Positions 26,450 to 35,417 of a DNA stretch of 64,000 nt are shown in pieces. The notes under the pieces are model-generated. The model worked only from the letters and a program-made list of their open reading frames with translations, was not told the origin of the DNA and did no database searches. Origin of the DNA: Amycolatopsis benzoatilytica AK 16/65 (GTDB lineage Bacteria > Actinomycetota > Actinomycetes > Mycobacteriales > Pseudonocardiaceae); the NCBI RefSeq assembly GCF_000383915.1, contig NZ_KB912942.1, forward strand, positions 5,046,366-5,110,365. Direction: 5' to 3'. The position numbers and the translations under genes were made by a program. The stretch's first letter is position 1, and the number at the start of each line of letters is the position of its first letter.

Positions 26450-27654
26450 TGCTGACTCGACGGGTCCGGATCCAGGTGATCGCGTTCGTGATCGTCGCGC
26501 TGGCCGCGACCTCGATCGTCGGGGCGAAATACGCCGGCATCGCGCGGCTGTTCGGCGTCGGCGCCTACACCGTCCGGCTGGAATTGGCCGAAGGCGGCGG
26601 CATCTTCACCAACGGCGAGGTGACCTACCGCGGAGTGGCGGTCGGCCGGATCGGCCAGCTGCGGCTGACCGAACAGGGCATGGAAGCCGACTTGCTGCTG
26701 AACGACTCGGCCCCGCGAATTCCGGCGAACTCGCGGGCTTTCGTCGCGAACCGCTCCGCCGTCGGCGAGCAGTACGTCGATTTGCGCCCTTCGACCGACC
26801 GCGGCCCGTACCTGGAAGACGGCAGCGTCATCCCGCGCGGCGCGACCACGCTGCCGCTGCCCGTGCAGACCTTCTTGTCCGATGTGGACTCCCTGACCGC
26901 GTCGGTGCCGACCGCCGATCTGCGTACCGTGGTGAACGAACTGGACACCGCGTTGCAGGGCACCGGCCCGAACCTGCAAGTGCTGATGGACACGGCGAAA
27001 TCGTTCACCGATTCGGCTTCCGCCCACCTGCCGCAGACGACGAAACTGGTCAACGACGGCTCGACGGTGCTGAAAACCCAAGTCGACTCGTCCTCGGCCT
27101 GGCGAGATTTCAGCCGTAACGCGCACCTGTTCGCCGCACAACTGGCCTCCTCCGACGGCGATCTGCGGCAGCTGATCGCCAGTGCCCCGCCCGCCGCGAC
27201 CCAGGTGTCCGGCCTGCTCCGGGACACCAGCCCCGGACTGCCGATCCTGATGGCGAACCTCTTGACCACCGCGCAGGTTTTCAGCGCCCGCACGGACGGC
27301 TTGGAACAGCTGCTGGTGACTCTGCCGAAGACGGTCGCTTCGACATCGGCCTCGATCACCCCGGACGGCGGGAAGATGTCGCTCGCGCTGACGTTCTGGG
27401 ACCCGCCGCCGTGCCGGAAGGGATACGAGGGAACGCCCGTCCGCAGCAGCCGGGACCTGCCAGTGCTCCCGTTCGACACCGCCGCGTCCTGCACCCTGCC
27501 CACGGGGAACCCGACGTCGGTCCGCGGCTCGCAGAACGCGCCGCACGCCGGCGTCCCGGCCCCGGCCCGCCCCGGCGGCCTGCCGACGGCCGCCGACGGC
27601 ATCCCGACGTCGACCGATCTGGAGGAGATGCTGTGGCTGCGCCGGGGAAACTGA
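26449..27654 (+). CDS. mceF: MCE family protein, MceF position
   Basis: 401 residues. N-terminal helix (9-26), MCE domain (NGEVTYRGVAVGRIGQL, SAVGEQYVDLRP), a helical segment and an extended C-terminal region with several Cys (PPPCRKGYEG, ASCTLPTGN) and Pro-rich stretches. It is the last Mce subunit. Start and stop overlaps link it to mceE (one base) and to the first mce-associated gene (22 bases). Confidence 0.94.
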   Translation: MLTRRVRIQVIAFVIVALAATSIVGAKYAGIARLFGVGAYTVRLELAEGGGIFTNGEVTYRGVAVGRIGQLRLTEQGMEADLLLNDSAPRIPANSRAFVANRSAVGEQYVDLRPSTDRGPYLEDGSVIPRGATTLPLPVQTFLSDVDSLTASVPTADLRTVVNELDTALQGTGPNLQVLMDTAKSFTDSASAHLPQTTKLVNDGSTVLKTQVDSSSAWRDFSRNAHLFAAQLASSDGDLRQLIASAPPAATQVSGLLRDTSPGLPILMANLLTTAQVFSARTDGLEQLLVTLPKTVASTSASITPDGGKMSLALTFWDPPPCRKGYEGTPVRSSRDLPVLPFDTAASCTLPTGNPTSVRGSQNAPHAGVPAPARPGGLPTAADGIPTSTDLEEMLWLRRGN

Positions 27655-28232
27655 CTGAGGTCACATCGGAGCCGCACCGCGACGACGCGGTTGCCCCGGC
27701 CGAACCTGACGGCCGAGCCGCCGACGCTCCGCGGCAAGCGCGCTCGCCGCGGAGCACCCTGACCTGGGTCACCGGAGCCGCCCTGGCCCTGGCGGCCGCG
27801 TTCGCCGCCTGGTCGGCCTGGTCCTGGCACGCCGCTGCGACGGCTCCCGCGTCGACCGGAGGCGCCACCCGGGACGAGGCAGTCGCCGCCGGCCGCACCC
27901 TGATCGCGACCGTCACGACCTTCGACCCCCAGCAGCGGGACCAGGACTTGGCGCATTGGCGAGACGCAACCACCGGCGCCTTGCAGGTCTCGCTGGCCAG
28001 CACCGCCCCGCCGTCCGGTCCCGCGACGACCGGTCACGTCCTGGACGCCGGGCTGTCCGACCTGAACGCGGAGGCGGGCACCGCGAAACTCCTCGCGTCG
28101 GTGGAAATCGCCGTGACCAAGGACGGTGCGGCACAACCCGCCCGCCGCACCCGCCTGTCCGCCACGATGACCCGCACCGCGTCCGGCTGGAAACTCAGCT
28201 CGCTCGACCAGCTGGGGGTGGCCGGATCGTGA
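27633..28232 (+). CDS. Mce-associated membrane protein 1
   Basis: 199 residues. A charged cytoplasmic N-terminus (1-44) is followed by one hydrophobic helix (about 45-64) and an extracytoplasmic NTF2-like domain (DPQQRDQDLAHWRDATTG to SGWKLSSLDQL). This is the usual layout of mce-associated (Mam) proteins, which in mycobacteria stabilise the Mce complex. The GTG at 27633 with GGAGG upstream is inside mceF, so it is translated by coupling. Confidence 0.85.
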   Translation: MAAPGKLTEVTSEPHRDDAVAPAEPDGRAADAPRQARSPRSTLTWVTGAALALAAAFAAWSAWSWHAAATAPASTGGATRDEAVAAGRTLIATVTTFDPQQRDQDLAHWRDATTGALQVSLASTAPPSGPATTGHVLDAGLSDLNAEAGTAKLLASVEIAVTKDGAAQPARRTRLSATMTRTASGWKLSSLDQLGVAGS

Positions 28233-28975
28233 AGAGCTCGCCGCCCCGCCGGGTCTCGCGAAAGCTGGCCGAGCCGGTCAGTCGGTCCGGAGCCCGCCTC
28301 GCGCCAGCCAGTCCCGCCGCCGACGACGACGCTTCCGGCGCCGGACCAACCCCCACCCCAGCCAGTCTCGCCGCCGACGATCGTTTCACCGCCGGACCAA
28401 CCCCCACGCCAGCCAGTCTCGCCGCCGACGATCGTTCCACCGCCGGACCAACTCCCGCGCCAACCGTCCCGCACCCCCGCCGCCTGCCCGCGATTCTCCT
28501 GTCCCTTGCCGTCCTCCTCGCCGCTGCCGGCACCTGGTGCACCGTCGAAACCCACTCCGCCGCAGCGACCGGCTCCGCCGCGAATCGCGCCCTCACCGAC
28601 CAGCCGGCCACCGCCGACGTCGCCGCCGCGGTCAGCCTCGCCTTGAACCAGATCTTCTCCTACTCCTACGACAAAACCGATGTCACCGAAAACGCCGCCG
28701 CCACTGTCCTGCGCGGCCGAGCGCGCGATTCCTACCAAAAACTCTTCGCGCAGGTGCGGAAGATGGCCCCGGAACAGAAACTCATCCTCACCTCCCGGGT
28801 CTCCGCCACCTCGGTGCAGCAGCTTTCCGGGGACCGCGCACAGTTGCTCGTTTTCCTCGACCAGTCCGCCGCCCGGGGGAATTCCGTCACTCCGGAGACC
28901 GCCGCCGCGCAACTGTCCGTCACTGCGCAGCGAATAGCCGGAACCTGGTTCGTCACCGATCTCGTACCCCGTTGA
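28229..28975 (+). CDS. Mce-associated membrane protein 2 with N-terminal 17-residue repeats
   Basis: 248 residues. The cytoplasmic N-terminus (1-85) contains two near-identical 17-residue repeats (GPTPTPASLAADDRFTA at 39-55 and with Ser at 56-72) plus partial copies on both sides. A hydrophobic helix (about 87-105) and an NTF2-like extracytoplasmic domain (DVAAAVSLALNQIFSYSYDK to TWFVTDLVPR) follow. The GTG at 28229 overlaps the previous stop by four bases. Likely last gene of the ten-gene operon, partner of the Mce complex. Confidence 0.85.
   Translation: MKSSPPRRVSRKLAEPVSRSGARLAPASPAADDDASGAGPTPTPASLAADDRFTAGPTPTPASLAADDRSTAGPTPAPTVPHPRRLPAILLSLAVLLAAAGTWCTVETHSAAATGSAANRALTDQPATADVAAAVSLALNQIFSYSYDKTDVTENAAATVLRGRARDSYQKLFAQVRKMAPEQKLILTSRVSATSVQQLSGDRAQLLVFLDQSAARGNSVTPETAAAQLSVTAQRIAGTWFVTDLVPR
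28295..28468 (+). repeat. 51-bp in-frame tandem repeat inside the mce-associated gene
   Basis: Coding repeat with period 51 bp: two near-perfect units (28343-28393, 28394-28444) and degenerate partial units on either side. The frame is kept, so copy number changes would only alter the length of the Pro/Thr/Ala-rich cytoplasmic tail. Confidence 0.8.
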
Positions 28976-29009
28976 AAAAATAGTTCCCGACCGCCGAAGG
29001 AGTACCGTC

Positions 29010-29654
29010 ATGCCCACTTCCCGAATCGCCCGGACCGCCCGGGTGGGCGCATTCGCCGCCGCTGCCGCGACCGCCGCGAGCCTCGCGTCGGCCGTTCCCG
29101 CGTCGGCCGCCGAAATCCCGATCCCGATCGCCTATTCGGTCGCCGGCAGCACGGTCGTGAAGAAGACCGGCAGCACGCTCTCGCTCGGTCCCGGCAGCCT
29201 TGACGGCAATCTCCTGATCGACGACCAGACCGGGGCCGTCGGCCTCAACGCGAACCTGCAGCTGCCACCCTCCACCGCGAACATCTCGCTGCTCGCCGGC
29301 GGCTTCCGGATCAAGGCGAAGGTGACCGTCACTCCGACCGCGCCCGCGACCGGCACCCTCGCGAACGGCACGCTCACCACCCACGAGACCGCGAACATGG
29401 AGATCAGCGACATCTGGGCCGGCCCGATCGTGCCGGTCTTCCCGGTGCCGACCGTGCCCGGCAGCTGCACCACGACCACGCCGATCGACCTGACCCTGTC
29501 CGCCCCGAACGTCGACATCACCAAGCCGATCACGCTCACCGGCAATTACACCATCCCGGACTTCAAGAACTGTTTCATCGCCGATCTCGCCCTCGGCGCA
29601 CTCGTGTCCGGACCAGACAACACGATCTCGCTCACCCTGACCTCGAAGAGCTGA
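29010..29654 (+). CDS. Secreted beta-rich protein of unknown function beside the mce operon
   Basis: 214 residues with a clear signal peptide (Arg-rich start, hydrophobic 13-32, cleavage near SAA at 32-34). The mature part is rich in Thr, Ser, Ile and Val in alternating patterns, typical of an all-beta fold, with two Cys (CTTTTPID, NCFIADL) that may pair. Ribosome site GAAGGAG is nine bases upstream. It follows the mce operon by 34 bases and ends at a strong terminator, so it may be read with the operon. I recognise no named family. Confidence 0.85.
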   Translation: MPTSRIARTARVGAFAAAAATAASLASAVPASAAEIPIPIAYSVAGSTVVKKTGSTLSLGPGSLDGNLLIDDQTGAVGLNANLQLPPSTANISLLAGGFRIKAKVTVTPTAPATGTLANGTLTTHETANMEISDIWAGPIVPVFPVPTVPGSCTTTTPIDLTLSAPNVDITKPITLTGNYTIPDFKNCFIADLALGALVSGPDNTISLTLTSKS

Positions 29655-29672
29655 CCGACAGCCAAAAGACGG

Positions 29673-29703
29673 GGACGCCGGACCATTTCCGGCGTCCTTT
29701 TTT
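29673..29703 (+). terminator. Rho-independent terminator
   Basis: Perfect 10-bp stem (29673-29682 and 29688-29697) with a five-base loop followed directly by six T. It ends transcription of the mce operon or of the secreted protein gene. Confidence 0.9.
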
Positions 29704-29983
29704 CGTGTCCGCCAACTTAGCTGGATTGTCACTTCCCAACGAGCCAAGAGTACTGTTTACGCTGTCAGTGACAAGAGAATCGGTCCAGCCGAACACCCGG
29801 CAACAAGGCTCCCACCAGGCTTGTTGCCGACCGAACTCGCGGGTAACCTGGTGCGGGCGGTCAGAATTATCCAACCGAGCCTGCTCCCCGTTCCCCGCGA
29901 ACCCACCGGAACGGAATCCGCGGGCAGTTCCAGCCCTCTTTTGCAGGCACCATGAAAATGCATTCGAACCTAAGGAGAATGGT
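29704..29983 (+). promoter_or_regulatory. Promoter region of the DUF6801-like gene with TTGTCACT/AGTGACAA half-sites
   Basis: About 280 bases without a gene. TTGTCACT (29726-29733) and AGTGACAAG (29767-29775) form a widely spaced inverted repeat. GTGACAAG is identical to one arm of the palindrome at 35398-35417 upstream of the pucR-type gene. The ribosome site TAAGGAG is at 29971. Confidence 0.4.
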
Positions 29984-30601
29984 ATGCCTCGGATCCGCAC
30001 ACTGTCCAAGGGCGTCGTTACCGGCGTCGCCGTCGGTGCGATCGCGGTGCTGGCCGCGGGCACCGCGTCGGCGGCCACCCAAACCTACTCCGCCGGACCC
30101 GCCAGCTACAGCTGTACCTTCCCGGCGATCCCGGCGCAGACGGTGTCGATCTCCGCGCACTTCGACGGCCCGGACACGATCCCGGTCAACACCAGCGTCA
30201 CCCCGGCCAACGTCGGCGGCAGCGCATCGATCACCTCGATCGTGCACGCACTGCTCACCGCCGCCGGCTACGACGGCATCCGCGGCACCGCGGACGTCCC
30301 GATCACCGTCGACAACGGTTCGCTGTCGCAGCCGGACGCTTCCGGCCTGCAGATCCCGGAGCAGATCTACCCGGCCGGCGGCGGGATCACGGTGAACATC
30401 AACCAGGCGTCGACGTCGGTCATTCCGACCTACACCGCACCGGCCGCGGCGGGCGCGGTGAACTTCGCCCTCGGCACGACGATCACCGCGAATCTCGAGT
30501 TCCACAAGGCAGCCGACGGCAGCTGGACCCCGTGGACGATGACCTGCACGGCACCGTCGGGCACCAGCTTCACCCCGTCCGGCACCATCACCGCATCCTG
30601 A
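29984..30601 (+). CDS. Secreted DUF6801-like protein
   Basis: 205 residues with a signal peptide (cleavage after ASA near 31). The mature sequence ASYSCTFPAIPAQTVSISA, then DTIPVNTSVTPANVGGSA, is typical of short secreted actinobacterial proteins grouped as DUF6801; the naming is from memory of the family and moderately certain. Two Cys (SYSCTF and MTCTAP) could form one disulfide. All-beta character. The ATG has TAAGGAG upstream. A paralogue-like domain occurs in the gene at 32221. Confidence 0.75.
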   Translation: MPRIRTLSKGVVTGVAVGAIAVLAAGTASAATQTYSAGPASYSCTFPAIPAQTVSISAHFDGPDTIPVNTSVTPANVGGSASITSIVHALLTAAGYDGIRGTADVPITVDNGSLSQPDASGLQIPEQIYPAGGGITVNINQASTSVIPTYTAPAAAGAVNFALGTTITANLEFHKAADGSWTPWTMTCTAPSGTSFTPSGTITAS

Positions 30602-30915
30602 CCCTGGACCAGTGGAGGGGCGGCCCGGCGGCCGCCCCTCCAGTCGTCGTTCCGGGTCTCGTTGGGGAGCGCGCTCGGTTGACCTCAGCTTGCTGCTCGA
30701 CCGAGCGGGATGCCCAGCGGCAGCGCGGAGCTGCAGGTCGAACGAACGGGAGTCGCTCTCCGCGCCAACGCCATAGGTCCTCTCGCTGCGGGCGGGACAC
30801 CAGCGCCGTCGCCGACACCGCCTGGTCACCGCGAGCCGACCCGGGCGTCGGCGAAGACCGGCCCGGCCGGAGGCCCAGGAGCCGGTCCCCTCCGCACTTA
30901 GGACACGCCGCCGCG
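30602..30915. terminator. Hairpin after the DUF6801-like gene; otherwise empty interval
   Basis: A perfect 13-bp GC-rich stem (30613-30625 and 30630-30642, loop CGGC) starts 11 bases after the stop and is a likely terminator without a T-run. The rest of the interval up to 30915 shows no gene or site that I can support. Confidence 0.7.
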
Positions 30916-31980
30916 TCAGTGGCAGCGCACCGACAGGTCCGTGATCACCAGGCCGAACTCATATCCCGCCGACGCACTGGTGACCGGTCCGCACACCGGC
31001 GGCTTCGGCACCGTCGCCTGGCTGTAGGTGTTGTTGCCCCAAGCGACCAGCGACCCGTCCGCCTTGATCGCCAGGTTGTGGTTCCACCCCGCATCGATGG
31101 CGACGACCCCGCTCGCCGCCGCGGCGGGCACGTCGGTCTGGCCGTCGTTGTCGTGCCCCCAAGCGATCACTCCGCCGTTCTTCAACGCGAGACTGTGCTC
31201 GTACCCGGCCGAAATCGCCGTCACACCGGATTTCGCCGCCGTGGGAACCGTCGTCTGGCCGTACTCGTTGCTGCCCCAGCCAAGCACCGCGCCGTCCTTC
31301 AGCACGAGGCTGTGGTCCCCGCCCGCGGAGATCGCACTGACGCCGGACTGCGCGAAGTCCGGCACGTCCGTCCGGCTGCCCCAGCTCACCACCCGGCCGT
31401 TCGACAGCAACGCGAGGCTGTGCACCGCGCTGGCAGAGATCGCGATCACCCCGCTGGAAACCGCTGCCGGAAGCTCCGTCTGGCCGTACCAGTCGTTCCC
31501 CCACGCGTAGACCTTGCCGTTCTTGAGGGCGAGGCCGTGGGTCCAGCCAGCGGCGATCTCGGTGGTACCCGACGACAGGTCCTCCGGTACCTCGCTTTCG
31601 CCGAAGTTGTTGTCGCCCCAGGCGAGTACCGCGCCGTTCTTCAGCGCCAGCCCGAATAGTCCGCCTGCCGAAACCGCGGACAGGCCCGATGTGGTGGCCG
31701 GCGGCATGTTCGACATGCCCCGGGTCCCCCACTGATAGACGCCCCCAGCCGCTGTCAGCTGCGGCACGTTCGCCGCGCCAGCCGCACTGCCCGCCGCGCC
31801 AGCCGCACTCAGCGGCGCTCCGCTCGCGCTCAGCTTCGCCGCGGCCACGCCGTTCAGCGGCAACACATTCACTGCGACGACCGGCCCGCTCGCCGCGGCC
31901 CCCGCCCCGATCACGGCGACCGCGGCGACCGCGGCGACCGCGGCCGCAACCTTGTCCCATCGCCGGTGTCCGGCCGCCAT
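30916..31980 (-). CDS. Secreted RCC1-repeat protein
   Basis: 354 residues. A hydrophobic N-terminal segment (about 10-33, Ala/Val-rich) is a signal peptide or anchor, followed by an Ala/Ser linker and about six RCC1-type repeats of about 38 residues (AWGDNNFGESEVP, AWGNDWYGQTELP, GWGSNEYGQTTVP, AWGHDNDGQTDVP, AWGNNTYSQATVP), each paired with ISAG.xHSLAL. This predicts a small beta-propeller. RCC1-like bacterial proteins bind varied partners; no catalytic residues are apparent. The ATG at 31980 follows GGAGGAAGGAGC. It lies between two secreted DUF6801-type genes in the opposite direction. Confidence 0.87.
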   Translation of the reverse strand: MAAGHRRWDKVAAAVAAVAAVAVIGAGAAASGPVVAVNVLPLNGVAAAKLSASGAPLSAAGAAGSAAGAANVPQLTAAGGVYQWGTRGMSNMPPATTSGLSAVSAGGLFGLALKNGAVLAWGDNNFGESEVPEDLSSGTTEIAAGWTHGLALKNGKVYAWGNDWYGQTELPAAVSSGVIAISASAVHSLALLSNGRVVSWGSRTDVPDFAQSGVSAISAGGDHSLVLKDGAVLGWGSNEYGQTTVPTAAKSGVTAISAGYEHSLALKNGGVIAWGHDNDGQTDVPAAAASGVVAIDAGWNHNLAIKADGSLVAWGNNTYSQATVPKPPVCGPVTSASAGYEFGLVITDLSVRCH

Positions 31981-32220
31981 CGCAGCTCCTTCCTCCGCAC
32001 TGTTCACCGGGATACTTCCAGCCTTCGCGACCCCTGCGGCGAAGCCTCAGATTCTTTGTCAGAATCCGATGAAAACCGGCCTCCGAACTAGCTGGCGAAC
32101 ATAAGAAAAACCCCTGCTGGCAAAGGAAATCCGGCACTCGCCGACGATGCTTGCGCACCGGCCGAACCGATCGGTAACTTCGCTCGGAAACCGTTCTCGG
32201 GACCGACCGGAGGAGGCGCG

Positions 32221-33675
32221 ATGCCGGAAGCAACCGCACCCGCCGCCCACCGCCGTCCGGCCCGCCGAACGACTTTCGCCGCGCTCGCGGTCCTCGGCGT
32301 CCTGTCGATCGGCACTGGCGCGCTCACCGGCGTCAGCTCCGCCTCGACCGAAGCGCCCGCCCCCACCGTCCCGCCCCCGTCGTCATCCGGCGAACAGCAA
32401 GTCAGCAAAGAGATCGTCTTCGACTGTCCGTACGCCGCCCCCGCCGGGCCGCAGCAGATCAGCTTGACCGTCTCCGCGACCGTGCCTACGACAGTGCAGG
32501 TCGGGACCGGATTGAAATTCCATTCCCTGACGGCTTCTTTCACGCTCCCCCAGGTCGTCGCCGCCCAGCTGGCACCAGCTCCCGCGGACAGCATCCGGGG
32601 CGGTCTCACCCTCGATCTGACCGCGCGGCAAGGAGACAAGAGCACCGCGATCCCTACGCCGTTCACGATCGACGCGACTCCGGTGCCGGCAACCGGCGAC
32701 GCGAAGCTGACCGCGACCGCGGACCTGCCGGACCAGGCGATCACCGCCCCCGGCCGGGTCAGCTTCGACCTCAGCGCCCCGACCATCGCCCTGAAGCCGG
32801 CCACCGACGGACCAGCCGAGTCGACCCCGGTCGCCTGCACCCTCGTCCCGGACCAGACGACGACGCTGGTTTCGATCCTCGCCACCACGGCACCCCCCGC
32901 CGCTCCGAGCCCGGGTAACCCGAACAGCCCGCCGCCGCTCCCTCCCCCGGCCCGCCCCAACGCGGTCGCACCACAGGAGGACGGCGACTACCCGCTCATC
33001 ACTCCGCTCAACTACGTCCAGGTCACCGCGACTTCGTCGATCTACCGGCTGGGCGCGACCGTCGCCGGCAACCGGACCGGGGTGCTCAACGGAACTTGGA
33101 CAGTGCTTTTGGTCCCCCCTGACTACGTCCCGCGCGATCCGAGCACCATCTCCGGCGTGGTCGGCTTCCGTCCGACCACCGCGACCTTCCTCGGTTTCGG
33201 CTTCGTGCCGGTCACCGCGACCGTCGAGTTCCTGCCCCTCGACTACCGCAATTCCACGCTGATCGACCTCAGCGGCCAGCTCTGGGGCGGCAGTCGACTG
33301 ACCACCCACGTCCAGGTGATGGCCCGGATGAGCAACGCCAAAATCAACGGCGTGCCACTGGACCTCGGCCCGGACTGCGTCACCGCCAAGCCGGTCTCGC
33401 TCTACCTGTCCGGCAAATACAACGCGACGACGGGCGGCGTCCTCGGCACGGACCCGAATTCGCCCGACCCCGACTACCGCGGTTTCGCCCTGCCGCCGTT
33501 CGTCCACTGCGGCACCGCCGAACCGCTCAACCCGCTGCTCACCGGCATGGCCTCCACTACGACGAACATCAACCAGGCCAAGGTGGTCGAAGTGAACTTC
33601 GGCGAGTGCGCCTCGTACTCGCACCCGGATCACACCAAATGCCCGCCGATCCCGGACACGCCGGCTCCCGGCTGA
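32221..33675 (+). CDS. Large secreted protein with DUF6801-like N-terminal domain
   Basis: 484 residues. Signal peptide (Arg-rich 11-16, hydrophobic 18-36), then a short Pro/Ser linker, a DUF6801-like domain (about 62-222; VFDCPYAAPAGPQQISLTV to TPVACTLVP with a Cys pair), a Pro-rich hinge (about 228-250) and a C-terminal beta-rich domain (about 255-470) whose TATFLGFGFVPVTATVEFLP resembles secreted actinobacterial wall-associated proteins of unknown function. Ribosome site GGAGGAGG is upstream of the ATG. No enzyme motif is seen. Its placement near the mce operon suggests an envelope role, which is inference. Confidence 0.78.
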   Translation: MPEATAPAAHRRPARRTTFAALAVLGVLSIGTGALTGVSSASTEAPAPTVPPPSSSGEQQVSKEIVFDCPYAAPAGPQQISLTVSATVPTTVQVGTGLKFHSLTASFTLPQVVAAQLAPAPADSIRGGLTLDLTARQGDKSTAIPTPFTIDATPVPATGDAKLTATADLPDQAITAPGRVSFDLSAPTIALKPATDGPAESTPVACTLVPDQTTTLVSILATTAPPAAPSPGNPNSPPPLPPPARPNAVAPQEDGDYPLITPLNYVQVTATSSIYRLGATVAGNRTGVLNGTWTVLLVPPDYVPRDPSTISGVVGFRPTTATFLGFGFVPVTATVEFLPLDYRNSTLIDLSGQLWGGSRLTTHVQVMARMSNAKINGVPLDLGPDCVTAKPVSLYLSGKYNATTGGVLGTDPNSPDPDYRGFALPPFVHCGTAEPLNPLLTGMASTTTNINQAKVVEVNFGECASYSHPDHTKCPPIPDTPAPG

Positions 33676-33686
33676 GACCGAACCGG

Positions 33687-33721
33687 CGCTGATGCGCCAG
33701 AACGTTTCCGGCGCATCAGCG
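33687..33721 (+). terminator. 12-bp hairpin after the large secreted protein gene
   Basis: Perfect stem 33687-33698 and 33710-33721 with an 11-base loop, 11 bases past the stop codon. The following 240 bases to 33961 contain no gene I can support; open frames there are Arg/Ser-rich with no domain. Confidence 0.7.
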
Positions 33722-33961
33722 GACATGCTCGCCCTTCATCCAGAAAGCCGTCACCAGGTTCTTGGATGGCAAGACTCTCGCTGACTTGCACTTCCCAACC
33801 ACGCGAAGCGACTTCCTTTTACCGAGCATGACGAATTCGCGCAGCTCCGAGGGCACCGGCGGGCGGCCGACCTCGCTCCGCTCCGACTACCGCATCACGT
33901 GCGTGCGCCGGTATTCGTCGTGCACAACTACGGCGCTCGCTCACCCCGGAGGCTGCGCCTC

Positions 33962-35260
33962 TCAGCGGCGGCTTGGCGAGTCTTCGAGAGGCGTCGGACG
34001 ACGGCTGGCTGGCACCACGCTCGCCCGCGCGAGAGGCGGCGGCCAAGGCAGTTCCGGTCGGAGCTGATCGTCCCCGGCCGCACGCAGGACCAGTTCCATC
34101 TCAAACCTCGCCGCCGGGTCACGGAGCAAATCGCCAAACGTCGCCTGCAGCTGGCGCATGCGATAGCGCACCGTCTGCGGGTGAACTTGGAGCCGCTCGG
34201 CGATCTCGACCACGTTCGCCTGGCTGTCCAGCCAGGCGCGGAGCGTTTCGAGCAGCCGGTCCTGCTGTTTGTCGGTCATCTCCGCCAGCGGAGCGAAAAG
34301 CCGAGCCCGGAGCAGCTCGGTCAGCGCACCGTCGGAATGCACGAGCAGCGCAGCAAGATGGCCCTCGGCGCGAATCACCCGTTGAGCAGGGATTCGCCCT
34401 CGATCGGCGAGAACCAGCGCCCGGCGGGCCCAGCGCAACGAATCGGCGAGATTCGCCAACGGCACACACGGCCCGACGGCCAGCCGGCAGTCCGGCAGCG
34501 CCGCCTCAAGCGTCGCCAGCCGCGCGCCGGTGACCGCGCCGGGGACGACGATGCACGGCTCGGCGGAATCCAGTTCCGCGAGCACATCCGAGTCGAACGT
34601 CGCATGGCGACGCGCCCTGCCGTTCAACGGCGATTTGACCGCGACCGGCGAAGCCTGCTCCGGCACCCCCCACCCAGTGAGCTGCGCCAGCTCCGCGATC
34701 GCCTTTGGCGGAGCAGCCGGCACTTCCAGCAGGACTCCGAGCAGCCGTCGCCGCCAAGTGTCCAGTGCGCCAGCCGTCCGGGCTTTCGCTTCCAAGTAGC
34801 CGTCCAGCGCCACGGACGCCAATTCGTCCATGAACGCCAACATCGCGTCGGCCAGCTGAGACATCACCGCCGACGAAAGACCGGCCCGCCGTCCGACGCG
34901 CATGATGCGACGCCACGACACGCGCGCGCCGACCCGATACGCCGACTGCAGCGTGTCCAGGCTGCGCCCTTCGCGCATCTCGTTCTGACCGAGCCGGTGA
35001 TGTACCTCCAGCGACTGCTCCTTCGACACGCGCGGGTCCGCGATTTGCGCGACGAACAGCGTGATGGCGTACTGGACCCCAGCCCGGATCGATCGCCCAT
35101 ACGGACCGTCGAGCGGTCTCGCGTAGGCAGGAATCGACCCGCGGATCTCGTCGACGATCTCGTCGGACAGACTCGCGAGCTCAGGACGCAGGATCTCGGC
35201 TAGCTTGCGCGGCAGCGCGGTCGGCGGCACAGCGTGATCGAGTCCCCGCTCCACCGACAT
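33962..35260 (-). CDS. PucR/CdaR-type transcriptional regulator
   Basis: 432 residues. The N-terminal ~160 residues form a helical sensor domain (EILRPELASLSDEIVDEI, GQNEMREGRSLDTLQSAYR), a GGDEF-like middle domain spans about 200-330, and the C-terminus carries the PucR helix-turn-helix: LLETLRAWLDSQANVVEIAERL, QVHPQTVRYRMRQLQATFGD. This is the standard CdaR/PucR layout. The ATG at 35260 follows GAAGGAGCTGCG. Possible targets are the secreted-protein genes or itself; a palindrome with GTGACAAG arms lies 138 bases upstream. The final ~25 residues are low-complexity. Confidence 0.88.
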   Translation of the reverse strand: MSVERGLDHAVPPTALPRKLAEILRPELASLSDEIVDEIRGSIPAYARPLDGPYGRSIRAGVQYAITLFVAQIADPRVSKEQSLEVHHRLGQNEMREGRSLDTLQSAYRVGARVSWRRIMRVGRRAGLSSAVMSQLADAMLAFMDELASVALDGYLEAKARTAGALDTWRRRLLGVLLEVPAAPPKAIAELAQLTGWGVPEQASPVAVKSPLNGRARRHATFDSDVLAELDSAEPCIVVPGAVTGARLATLEAALPDCRLAVGPCVPLANLADSLRWARRALVLADRGRIPAQRVIRAEGHLAALLVHSDGALTELLRARLFAPLAEMTDKQQDRLLETLRAWLDSQANVVEIAERLQVHPQTVRYRMRQLQATFGDLLRDPAARFEMELVLRAAGDDQLRPELPWPPPLARASVVPASRRPTPLEDSPSRR

Positions 35261-35397
35261 CGCAGCTCCTTCGCTCCGCCCCGGTCTCCCCGGCCGCCTC
35301 AGAATGGCCGGCAACTCCCGCATCCATTGCGGGGTGACACCCGGCACATCGAAAAGACAACGCGAAACGTGTCACCGGTCCGGGAAGAAACCGATTT

Positions 35398-35417
35398 CTT
35401 GTCACTTTTGTGACAAG
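35398..35417. promoter_or_regulatory. Palindrome CTTGTCAC-TTTT-GTGACAAG, candidate operator
   Basis: Perfect 8-bp arms with a four-base spacer, 138 bases upstream of the pucR-type gene. Local sequence is AT-richer than the surroundings, as expected for a promoter. GTGACAAG also occurs upstream of the secreted DUF6801-like gene (29768-29775). It could be an autoregulatory site for the PucR-type protein. Confidence 0.45.

Noticed and set aside
33762..34067. Small plus-strand gene after the large secreted protein
   Set aside because: Arg/Ser-rich translation without family resemblance, overlaps the pucR gene in antisense, no ribosome site.
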